Shown here: positions 7,078 through 14,919 of the stretch, one piece after another
Layout of the letters: every line of letters begins with the position of its first letter
Numbering within the stretch: the first letter of the stretch is position 1
Translations under genes and position numbers: made by a program
Source: an uncultured Clostridia bacterium
GTDB lineage: Bacteria > Bacillota > Clostridia > Oscillospirales > Ruminococcaceae
Assembly (NCBI GenBank): GCA_944388075.1
Contig: CALXHI010000019.1
Span: 32,927-96,926 of the forward strand
Reading direction: 5' to 3'
Length of the DNA: 64,000 nt
Notes under the pieces: generated by a model
What the model saw: only the letters and a program-made list of their open reading frames with translations
What the model was told of the DNA's origin: nothing
Database searches by the model: none

Positions 7078-8325
7078 TTATGCTATCTCCGGTTTCCGTG
7101 CATTGGCAAGCATCAGCTTCACACGGTTCTCCTGATTGACCTTCGTTGCGCCAGGATCATAGTCAATCGCCGTGATATTGGCATTCGGGTACGCCTGCTT
7201 GATCACACGCATCATGCCCTTCGCAACAATATGATTCGGCAAACAGCCAAACGGCTGTGTACAGATGATATTCTCTGTCCCGGATTCCACGAGTGCCGCC
7301 ATTTCCGCCGTAATCAGCCAGCCCTCTCCCATGCTGACGCCCTGACTGATGAATTTGTCGGCATAGTGCCGTAAATGCTCGAAATCATGGGGCGGGTCAA
7401 ACGCACCATGCTGCCGGATGATGCGAATCTGCTGTTTTTGCATCGCATAAATCAGACGATAGCCCAAACCATTGACAACCGCCTTTTTGCTCAGGTGATG
7501 GTAGAGCTTGCTGTCCACCGCCGTACTGACGGCACAGTACATCACAAATTCCAACAACGACGGTATGACCGGCTCACAGCCCTCGGAAAGCAGATAGTCC
7601 TCGAGATGGTTGTTGGCGAGCGGCGAATACTTGACATAAATCTCACCGACAATGCCCACACGAACTTTGTTGCGCTGTGTACGGGCGATGGCGGCAAAGT
7701 CGTTCAGAATCGCCGTATACAGCTGTTTTATTTTGCGATAGCTGCCGTTGGCAAATGCCTGTTCGAGCTTTGTCTGCCACTTCTGCAGCACACGGTCGGT
7801 ATCGCCCTTGCGCACCTCATAGGGGCGGCATTGGTTGGCAATCGTCATCAGCAAATCGCCGTACAGCACCGCATAGAGAAATTGCAGGAAAATCGATGCA
7901 GTCAGCTGAAATCCGGATTTCGGATCCTTTTCGAGTCCGGAAAAATTCAGCGAAATGACAGGCACCTGCGGAAATTGCTTTTCGATGGCTTTCCGCAGCA
8001 GGTGAATATAGTTCGAGGCACGACAGCCGCCACCGGTTTGCGTAATCAGCAAAGCGGTCTTATCCGGGTCATAGCGGCCGGATTTGAGCGCCTCCATAAA
8101 CTGCCCGATGACCAGCAATGCTGGATAGCAGGTATCGTTATGGACATTCTTCAGTCCCTCATCGACCACCGCACGGCTTGCCGTTTGGAGCAATTCGCAA
8201 TGATAGCCGTAATGAGACAGAATTGAAATCAGCAGCTTGAAGTGAATGGGCAGCATATCCGGAACGAGTATGGTATGCGTTGCCTTCATCTCCGGTGTAA
8301 AACGAGCGGCCATGACCGCCACCAT
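7078..8325 (-). CDS. 2-hydroxyacyl-CoA dehydratase-like protein (activase partner)
   Basis: 415 aa, soluble. It corresponds to the C-terminal third of the ~1,400-residue activase/dehydratase proteins found fused in many Clostridia; here it is a separate gene 42 bp after its partner. Cysteines in NDTCYPALLVIGQ, TGGGCRASNY and TQPFGCLPNHI resemble the iron-sulfur ligands of 2-hydroxyglutaryl-CoA dehydratase subunits. Family knowledge suggests an ATP-driven electron transfer system for dehydrating 2-hydroxyacyl-CoA or a related reduction; the substrate is unknown and no classical dehydratase pair lies next to it. The ATG at 8325 has its ribosome site almost touching it; the in-frame ATG at 8313 (MAARFTPEM) is better spaced from AAAGGA and may be the real start. 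Confidence 0.8.
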   Translation of the reverse strand: MVAVMAARFTPEMKATHTILVPDMLPIHFKLLISILSHYGYHCELLQTASRAVVDEGLKNVHNDTCYPALLVIGQFMEALKSGRYDPDKTALLITQTGGGCRASNYIHLLRKAIEKQFPQVPVISLNFSGLEKDPKSGFQLTASIFLQFLYAVLYGDLLMTIANQCRPYEVRKGDTDRVLQKWQTKLEQAFANGSYRKIKQLYTAILNDFAAIARTQRNKVRVGIVGEIYVKYSPLANNHLEDYLLSEGCEPVIPSLLEFVMYCAVSTAVDSKLYHHLSKKAVVNGLGYRLIYAMQKQQIRIIRQHGAFDPPHDFEHLRHYADKFISQGVSMGEGWLITAEMAALVESGTENIICTQPFGCLPNHIVAKGMMRVIKQAYPNANITAIDYDPGATKVNQENRVKLMLANARKPEIA

Positions 8326-8336
8326 CCTTTCCCAAT

Positions 8337-8367
8337 ATCGGCACCGCTGAAGCGGTGCCGTTTTTTG
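8337..8367. other. Intercistronic hairpin between the two activase genes
   Basis: CGGCACCGC-TGAA-GCGGTGCCG followed by TTTTTT on the plus strand is a textbook terminator for plus-strand transcription, yet no plus-strand gene ends here. On the minus strand, in the direction of the operon, the stem is preceded by an A run and has no T run after it. It may protect or segment the operon mRNA, or stop antisense transcripts. Confidence 0.6.
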
Positions 8368-11295
8368 TTATTCCTGCATGGCAGCAACAAGACTGCGCAG
8401 CCGAATGCGTGCAGCACCCAGATTATTGATCTCATCAATTTTGAGCTGGGTGTAGAGCTTTCCGTTTGCTTCGAGCAGACTGCGCACCTCATCGGTTGTG
8501 ACCGCATCAATGCCGCAGCCGAACGATACCAGCTGCACCAGCTGCATATCCGGCTGTGTGGTCACATACTGTGCCGCACGGTACAAGCGGGCATGGTATG
8601 TCCATTGATTGAGCACGCCCAGTTTCCCGACATGACCCATCGGTGCGACGGCATCCTCGCTGACCACCGCCATACCAAGGCTCGTAATCAGCTTATGCAG
8701 ACCGTGGTGAATTTCCTTGTCGATATGATAGGGGCGACCGGCAAGCACGATAATCTTGCGCCCTTCGGCTCTTGCCTGTGCAATGATTTCGCTTCCCTTC
8801 TTTTGCACATTCTCCCGATATTGTTGCTGTGCTTCATAGGCTGCCGCAACCGCATCCGACAGGCTGCCGTGCAGCGGATAGCTCCGCAGCGCACGCTTGA
8901 GTGCCGCTTGAATGCTCTTGGGAAAGTTCAAATCCATATAGGGCGTAATGAAGTTTTTCGGCGTCAGACGCTGATTGTTGGCACGAAGCAATTCCGGGTA
9001 ATAGGCGACCACCGGACAATTATAGTGATTGTCGTTCTCGCCCTCATCAATATTATAGCTCATGCACGGCCAAAAGATGAAATCGACATTTCGGTCGAGC
9101 AAGTCCTCGATATGGCCATGCGCCAGCTTTGCCGGATAGCAAACCGTATCCGACGGAATCGTATGCTGCCCACGATAGTAGACATTGCGGTCACTCTCGC
9201 CCGACAGCACAACCGTAAATCCGAGATGGGTGAACAGTGTCGACCAGAACGGCATTTGCTCATAAAAGCTCAATGCCAGCGGCAAACCAACCGTACCGAT
9301 GGATTCACACGGCGGCTGTTTGGCACACTGCAAAATACTCTGATACTTGTAGTCATAGAGGGACGGCACGGCATCGCTCCGGCGCAGACCGGCACCCTTT
9401 TCACAGCGATTGCCGGAGATGTAGCGGCCGCCATCCGCAAAGCGAACGATATTCAAGGCGCAATGTGCGGTACAGCCGCCGCATTGCGTATTCTGTGTGG
9501 TATAGCCAAAGGTTTCGAGCTTTTCTTTTGAGATGAGCGTAGTCTGATCGGCGGCATGCTCCTTGGCATAGAGAGCCGCACCAAATGCACCCATCAAGCC
9601 CGAAATGGACGGTCTTACAACATTTCTGCCAAGCTCCAGTTCAAACGAACGCAGTACTGCATCGTTCAGGAACGTGCCGCCCTGCACAACAATATGCTCG
9701 CCGAGTTCTTCGACAGATTTCGCACGAATGACCTTGTAAATCGCATTCTTGATAATCGAAGCAGAAAGCCCGGCAGAGATATCCTCAACGGTTGCACCGT
9801 CCTTCTGCGCCTGCTTGACGGAGCTGTTCATGAACACCGTACAGCGAGAGCCCAAATCCACCGGATGCTCGGCAAAGAGTCCGAGCTGCGAAAACTCTGC
9901 GATATCATAGCCCAGTGCCTGTGCAAAGCTCTGGATGAACGAGCCGCAGCCCGACGAGCAAGCCTCATTGAGCATAATGCTGTCAATGCTGTGATTGCGA
10001 ATTTTGAAGCATTTGATGTCCTGTCCGCCGATATCCATGATGAAATCGACCTCCGGACAGAAATACGATGCCGCTTTGAAATGCGCAACGGTTTCCACAA
10101 TGCCAAAGTCAATCCCCAAACCTGCACGGATAAAGTCCTCACCATAGCCGGTAACGGCAGACGCACGAATGTGCAGATCGGGATGCTTCTCTGCATAAAC
10201 TTTTTTGAGCTGCTTGACAATACAATCAAGCGGCTGTCCGCGGTTTGACGCATAATACTGAAACAGCAGTCTGCCGTCCTCGGTAATCAGCACGAGCTTT
10301 GTGGTTGTCGAGCCGGCATCAATACCCAGATAGGCATTGCCCGTCTCGGTATGCAAATCCGCAAAGGGCAAATCATATGCCTTATGCCGTTCCACAAAGG
10401 CTTCATACTCCGCACGGGATGCAAACAGCGGCTCTGTCACGATGGTATTGCCGCCGGTCTGCGCCTGCTCGAGCATTTGCACCACCTCGGACAGCAGAAT
10501 CGGTTCTGCGGTCTGTCCGGCAAAGAGCGCACAACCCAGTGCGACAAACACCGGTGCTTCCTCTGGAAAAATCGCATGGGATTCATCGAGTTTCAGCGTA
10601 CGGACAAATGCTTCTTGCAGCCCTTTCAGGAAGTAGAGCGGGCCGCCCAGAAACAGCACCGTTCCCTCGATGGTACGACCCTGTGCCAGACCGGAAACGG
10701 TTTGGTCTACCACCGCCTGAAAGATACTGGCGGCAATATCCTCCCGTCTTGCGCCCTGATTGAGCAGCGGCTGAATATCGGACTTGGCAAACACGCCGCA
10801 GCGAGATGCAATCGGGTAACGCTTCTCCGCCTGCAGCGACAGCGTATCCAGCTCCGGCACGGTAATACCGAGCAAGGTTGCCATCTGGTCGATGAACGCA
10901 CCCGTACCGCCGGCACACGAGCCGTTCATACGCTGCTCCACACCGCCAGTCAGAAACATCATTTTAGCGTCCTCTCCGCCCAATTCGATGACCACATCTG
11001 CCTGCGGATAGATTTCCTTGACCGCCAAGAATGCCGCATGTACCTCCTGTACAAACGGAATGCCGGCACTTTCTGCCAACCCCAGACCTGCCGAGCCTGT
11101 CATGCAAACATGAAAGTATGTTTGTGGATACTGCTTTGCCAGTTCCGTAACCTGTTCGAGCACGACCTCTCGAACTCTGGAAAGATGTCGTTGATAGCAT
11201 TGTGAGAGCATCTTGCCGTTCTCGTCCAACACAACGGTTTTGACCGTTGTCGAACCAACGTCAATGCCCAACGAATAAATTGGCTGATCCGTAAT
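8368..11295 (-). CDS. Acyl-CoA dehydratase activase with two ASKHA domains and DUF2229
   Basis: About 975 aa. Two BadF/BadG/BcrA/BcrD-type ATPase domains follow each other, each with the phosphate loop GID(V/A)GSTT. The first carries GSCAGGTGAF and the second ACSSGCGSF, the regions that in HgdC-type activases hold a bridging 4Fe-4S cluster. A Cys-rich stretch CGGCTAHC comes next, then a DUF2229 region (PSDTVCYPAKLAHGH, FWPCMSYN). The family uses ATP hydrolysis to push low-potential electrons to a dehydratase or reductase. Start: an ATG is absent. The TTG at 11271 has no ribosome site, but an ATT at 11295 lies 5 nt after AAAGGAGG and gives MTDQPIYSLGIDVGSTT, the expected N-terminus, so I use it. 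It is followed by its split partner at 7078-8325. Confidence 0.85.
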   Translation of the reverse strand: MTDQPIYSLGIDVGSTTVKTVVLDENGKMLSQCYQRHLSRVREVVLEQVTELAKQYPQTYFHVCMTGSAGLGLAESAGIPFVQEVHAAFLAVKEIYPQADVVIELGGEDAKMMFLTGGVEQRMNGSCAGGTGAFIDQMATLLGITVPELDTLSLQAEKRYPIASRCGVFAKSDIQPLLNQGARREDIAASIFQAVVDQTVSGLAQGRTIEGTVLFLGGPLYFLKGLQEAFVRTLKLDESHAIFPEEAPVFVALGCALFAGQTAEPILLSEVVQMLEQAQTGGNTIVTEPLFASRAEYEAFVERHKAYDLPFADLHTETGNAYLGIDAGSTTTKLVLITEDGRLLFQYYASNRGQPLDCIVKQLKKVYAEKHPDLHIRASAVTGYGEDFIRAGLGIDFGIVETVAHFKAASYFCPEVDFIMDIGGQDIKCFKIRNHSIDSIMLNEACSSGCGSFIQSFAQALGYDIAEFSQLGLFAEHPVDLGSRCTVFMNSSVKQAQKDGATVEDISAGLSASIIKNAIYKVIRAKSVEELGEHIVVQGGTFLNDAVLRSFELELGRNVVRPSISGLMGAFGAALYAKEHAADQTTLISKEKLETFGYTTQNTQCGGCTAHCALNIVRFADGGRYISGNRCEKGAGLRRSDAVPSLYDYKYQSILQCAKQPPCESIGTVGLPLALSFYEQMPFWSTLFTHLGFTVVLSGESDRNVYYRGQHTIPSDTVCYPAKLAHGHIEDLLDRNVDFIFWPCMSYNIDEGENDNHYNCPVVAYYPELLRANNQRLTPKNFITPYMDLNFPKSIQAALKRALRSYPLHGSLSDAVAAAYEAQQQYRENVQKKGSEIIAQARAEGRKIIVLAGRPYHIDKEIHHGLHKLITSLGMAVVSEDAVAPMGHVGKLGVLNQWTYHARLYRAAQYVTTQPDMQLVQLVSFGCGIDAVTTDEVRSLLEANGKLYTQLKIDEINNLGAARIRLRSLVAAMQE

Positions 11296-11346
11296 AAGAA
11301 CCTCCTTTGGTTTCCGTCCGGATATCGAACGATAGACCGCTATATA

Positions 11347-12633
11347 TTATGTCTGATCATCCCAATAGCTTGCGATGATCGCCGAGCAAGGGTCGGCAGT
11401 TGTATGTCGCACCAGATAGTCAATGAACACCTGCTCAGTTTGCGGCGATTTGTCCGCAAGCAAGCACCGGCAAGCGGCACATTTCGGCAGAGAACCATCG
11501 CAGGCAAGTATACGCCTTGCCAATGCAAAGGCACGTTCAGGTTCTCTGCTCTTCCACACATAGAGCATAATCTCAAGATACAAAAGATCCTCTTCATTTT
11601 GCCGCATGAGCCAGACTTCCGTCTGCGCCTCATCAATGTCATCATATGCCATATCCATGAGGGATAGGCTGCTGTAAATCCGAATGGTAGGGTACGCATC
11701 GGCGCAGTGTGTTCCGCCGGATACGGTATGCCGCAGCAAATGGAACGGCTCAAATGCAAACGCTTCCGGCGCTGTCTGATACGGTTGTATACAAGATTCC
11801 GGCCGTTTCCACGCAACTTGAATGGCAGAAAAACACAGGGCTTTCTTTCCGGTTTGCATATCTTGTCCCCAACCGTCAGCCGGAATGATCGTCAGGCAGG
11901 GAACGGCTTTCCCGCATCGTGCGGCGGCAACCGCTTTGTGATGTCCATCCAGCAATGCGCTCATAAAACCGCCCGTATAATATGCAATCGCACGAGGCGG
12001 ATCAGCACTGTTTTGCAGGAAATTAACATAATATTGTACCCGTTCTTCGGAAATACAGGCATCCGATTGTGTGGGATACAGATATGCCGGAAAGCCATCG
12101 ATTGCGCTCAGAAAGGTGCCGTTGTAGTAGGCACTGCAAGTGGCAGACAGTTCAGTCGGCGTATTGGGCACATCATAGAAGAAATGCCCGTCCCCATCCG
12201 TCGGGAAATGCGGCACATCTGCCAGCAGATACAAACCGTCTTGCAGCAAGCCCAGCAGCGGTGTTAGGCGTTCCAATGCAGTTTCGAGATTCACATAGTC
12301 GGCATTGATTTGCTGCCGCACCGCATCGAGCGCCGGACAATCCATCCGCTCAATGCCGTAGCCGGTCGCCAACAGACTCGCACAGGTCGGACAAGAGGGC
12401 ATATTTTTTTGCAGCAATGGTTTGTCCTTCAGCATCAGACGAACGGGGGTACGATAATCCGGATCTTGCCTCGCATTCGGGCTGCGCAGCATATATAGTG
12501 CGCCTCTGCCGTGTTTGACGGAGAACAAAACCGCCGCCTTGCACCAAGGATACTCCGTTACGGATATGGTCTGTTTCAATGTAATTTGCGCAGCACCGCC
12601 ATGAGTTCTCTGAAAACCATCAAACCATCCCAT
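11347..12633 (-). CDS. Hypothetical protein with ParB-like DGHHK motif and a CxxC pair
   Basis: 428 aa. The start ATG at 12633 follows GGGAGGAG; the frame extends upstream without support. Soluble. A CPTC pair (after NMPS) and two further Cys pairs near the C-terminus (KCAACRC) could bind metal. The central motif ALLDGHHKAVAAARCGKAVPCLTI resembles the DGHHRxxAA box of ParB/sulfiredoxin-like nucleases, where it binds CTP or ATP. The remainder is unrecognised and the helical C-terminus looks repeat-like. The name given is descriptive; no function is assigned. Confidence 0.75.
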   Translation of the reverse strand: MGWFDGFQRTHGGAAQITLKQTISVTEYPWCKAAVLFSVKHGRGALYMLRSPNARQDPDYRTPVRLMLKDKPLLQKNMPSCPTCASLLATGYGIERMDCPALDAVRQQINADYVNLETALERLTPLLGLLQDGLYLLADVPHFPTDGDGHFFYDVPNTPTELSATCSAYYNGTFLSAIDGFPAYLYPTQSDACISEERVQYYVNFLQNSADPPRAIAYYTGGFMSALLDGHHKAVAAARCGKAVPCLTIIPADGWGQDMQTGKKALCFSAIQVAWKRPESCIQPYQTAPEAFAFEPFHLLRHTVSGGTHCADAYPTIRIYSSLSLMDMAYDDIDEAQTEVWLMRQNEEDLLYLEIMLYVWKSREPERAFALARRILACDGSLPKCAACRCLLADKSPQTEQVFIDYLVRHTTADPCSAIIASYWDDQT

Positions 12634-12679
12634 CCTCTTCTCCTCCCGTCCATCGACAGAATTTGACACGTTATACTCT

Positions 12680-12708
12680 ATTATATCATAGTTTCGCAAA
12701 AAAGAAAA
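12680..12708 (-). promoter_or_regulatory. Possible promoter of the 11347 gene
   Basis: A perfect TATAAT on the minus strand preceded by a weak TTTTCT at 17 bp; predicts a leader of about 40 nt. Confidence 0.45.
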
Positions 12709-12736
12709 GGGTGATACACAATCATTCATCAAATTT

Positions 12737-13120
12737 TCATTCGTCGTCCTCATCCTCTTCCGAAAATGCACCTGTCATTTCCTCGATGGCATCCCAGAGA
12801 GCCTCCACATCATTGCGCAGCTTTGCCGCACGCACCTGCGCTTGCAGCCGATACCGCCGATGTTCCTCCGACAGCTCATTCAGAGCTTCAATGGCATCGT
12901 CAATGTCCTCGGAGGTTTCCCGCAAATCCTGCTCGTACCGCCGCATATGTGCATCGAGCTGTTCCTGTACCATCGCCAGCCGTTCCTCGAAACGGCAAAG
13001 GCGTTCCTCGATTTGGGTCAGGCGTTCCTCCAACGGTACACGCTGTTCCTCCAATCGTTCAAGCCGTTCGCCGCATTGATCAAGCCGGTCTTGCAATAAG
13101 TCAAAATAAAATTGCTCCAT
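12737..13120 (-). CDS. Coiled-coil hypothetical protein
   Basis: 127 aa, almost entirely heptad-like and charged (repeated ERLERLEEQ, LEERLTQIEERL, FEERLAMVQEQL), ending in an acidic tail EEDEDDE. No signal or membrane segment. The ATG at 13120 follows AAAGGGGG. It has its own consensus promoter and no neighbour in tight spacing. The role is unknown; a scaffold or nucleoid-type coiled coil is possible, but nothing in the context supports a specific one. Confidence 0.8.
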   Translation of the reverse strand: MEQFYFDLLQDRLDQCGERLERLEEQRVPLEERLTQIEERLCRFEERLAMVQEQLDAHMRRYEQDLRETSEDIDDAIEALNELSEEHRRYRLQAQVRAAKLRNDVEALWDAIEEMTGAFSEEDEDDE

Positions 13121-13156
13121 GACACAAAGCCCCCTTTTGCCGTCATTTCTTCTTTC

Positions 13157-13185
13157 ATTATAAAGCATACAGGTTGCTTTGTCAA
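13157..13185 (-). promoter_or_regulatory. Consensus promoter of the coiled-coil gene
   Basis: Minus-strand TTGACA, 17 bp, TATAAT: perfect match. Confidence 0.88.
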
Positions 13186-13242
13186 GGGATAGACACCGGG
13201 TCTTGTGCATGGACTTTTTGTGCTGAAATTACCGGCTGTGCC

Positions 13243-13271
13243 TTGACAGCACCGAGTGCCTATGATATAAT
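13243..13271 (+). promoter_or_regulatory. Consensus promoter of the DUF1846 gene
   Basis: TTGACA, 17 bp, TATAAT. The leader of about 90 nt contains a hairpin AAATCC/GGATT near 13315. Confidence 0.88.
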
Positions 13272-13368
13272 GTAAAGGAACACTGAAACGCATTCATCGG
13301 GCAGCACTGCACAAATCCGCTTTGGGGATTCGTGTGGGGGTTGCGTTCATATCGCAGGAGGACATTGC

Positions 13369-14856
13369 ATGAAAAAAAAGGTTGGATTTGACAATGCACA
13401 ATATCTCAAGATGCAATCCGCACATATTCGGGAACGCATCGAGGAATTCGGCGGCCGTCTGTATCTGGAATTCGGCGGCAAGCTCTATGACGATTACCAT
13501 GCCTCTCGGGTGCTGCCCGGCTTTCAACCCGACAGCAAGCTGCGGATGCTTTTGCAGCTGAAAAAGGAAGTCGAGATTGTGATTACCATTCATGCGGCGG
13601 ATATCGAGCAAAACCGTATGCGCAGTGATTTGGGTATCACCTATGAAATGGATGTCCTGCGCCTGATTGACCTGTTCCGCAGCCGTGGGCTTTATGTCGG
13701 CAGTGTTGTGCTGACCCGTTTCAATGGCGAGCCGGCAGCGGTCAAGTTCCAGAACCGTCTGGAATCGCTCGGCATTCGAGTGTATCGACACTATCCGATT
13801 GAGGGCTATCCGTCCAATCTTCCGATGATTTTGTCGGAGGATGGCTTTGGCCGCAATGAGTATATCGAAGTCAGCCGCAAGCTGGTTGTTGTCACCGCCC
13901 CCGGTCCGGGCAGCGGCAAAATGGCGGTTTGCCTGTCGCAGATTTTTCAGGAGCATCTGCGGGGCAACGAAGCCGGCTATGCCAAATTCGAGACCTTCCC
14001 GATTTGGAATATCCCGCTCCGGCATCCGGTCAATGTGGCATACGAAGCCGCAACCGCAGATTTGAACGATGTCAACATGATCGACCCGTTCCACCTCGAA
14101 GCGCATGGCGAAACAGCTGTGAACTATAACCGTGATGTCGAGGTTTTCCCTGTTCTCCATGCGATGTTTGAAAAGATCTACGGTAAATCGCCGTATCAAT
14201 CGCCCACGGATATGGGGGTTAATATGGCAGGCTGCTGCATTGTCGATGACGCAGTCACACAGGCAGCGTCAAAGCAGGAGATTATCCGCCGTTTCTACGA
14301 TACCAAATGTGCGAAAAAACGTGGCAACGCCGATTCAGAAGCCGTTCGCAAGCTCGAGCTGCTCATGCAGCAGATGAACCTGACCGATGACGACCGTCCG
14401 GTGATTGGGGCTGCCCGCACTTTGGCGGAGAAAACCGGTGAACCGGCTGCGGCGCTTCAACTGCCGAACGGCAAGCTGATTACCGGTAAAACCACGGCTT
14501 TGATGGGTGCAGCATCGACCATGCTGCTCAATGCACTGAAAACGCTCGGCCGCATTAACGATGATATTCTGCTGCTCAGCCCGACCGTCATCGAACCAAT
14601 CCAGCATCTGAAAGTCGAACATCTCGGTAACGAAAATCCCCGTCTGCATACTGATGAAACTTTGGTTGCCCTCTCGATTTCTGCAGCGACCAATCCCACC
14701 GCCGAACGAGCCATGACACAGCTTGCAAAGCTCCGTGGCTGTGAGATGCACTCCTCGGTGATGCTCGCACCGGTCGATGAGCGCACCCTGCGCCGTCTGG
14801 GCATTCGCCTAACCTGCGATCCGGTATTCCAGAACAACCGTCTTTATCAGCGATAA
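13369..14856 (+). CDS. DUF1846 (UPF0371) family protein
   Basis: 495 aa, full length for the family. The N-terminus KKKVGFDNAQYLKMQSxHI and the internal block VVTAPGPGSGKMAVCLSQ are characteristic; the GPGSGK stretch looks like a phosphate-binding loop. The protein is cytosolic and widespread in Firmicutes. Structures of the family are known but the reaction is not established. The ATG follows GCAGGAGG. Gene and downstream SNF2 gene are on the same strand with a 63-bp gap holding a short GC hairpin (GCCCCCATATGGGGGG) without a T run, so readthrough is likely. Confidence 0.9.
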   Translation: MKKKVGFDNAQYLKMQSAHIRERIEEFGGRLYLEFGGKLYDDYHASRVLPGFQPDSKLRMLLQLKKEVEIVITIHAADIEQNRMRSDLGITYEMDVLRLIDLFRSRGLYVGSVVLTRFNGEPAAVKFQNRLESLGIRVYRHYPIEGYPSNLPMILSEDGFGRNEYIEVSRKLVVVTAPGPGSGKMAVCLSQIFQEHLRGNEAGYAKFETFPIWNIPLRHPVNVAYEAATADLNDVNMIDPFHLEAHGETAVNYNRDVEVFPVLHAMFEKIYGKSPYQSPTDMGVNMAGCCIVDDAVTQAASKQEIIRRFYDTKCAKKRGNADSEAVRKLELLMQQMNLTDDDRPVIGAARTLAEKTGEPAAALQLPNGKLITGKTTALMGAASTMLLNALKTLGRINDDILLLSPTVIEPIQHLKVEHLGNENPRLHTDETLVALSISAATNPTAERAMTQLAKLRGCEMHSSVMLAPVDERTLRRLGIRLTCDPVFQNNRLYQR

Positions 14857-14919
14857 TGCAAAGCCCCCATATGGGGGGATTCTGTATTTCTTGTTTTACA
14901 CGCAATCGGGAGGAATATC

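Noticed and set aside
13300..13350. Degenerate fourth copy of the inverted-repeat element
   Set aside because: GCAGCACTGCACAAATCC only loosely resembles the element end and the other end does not match; more likely a leader hairpin.
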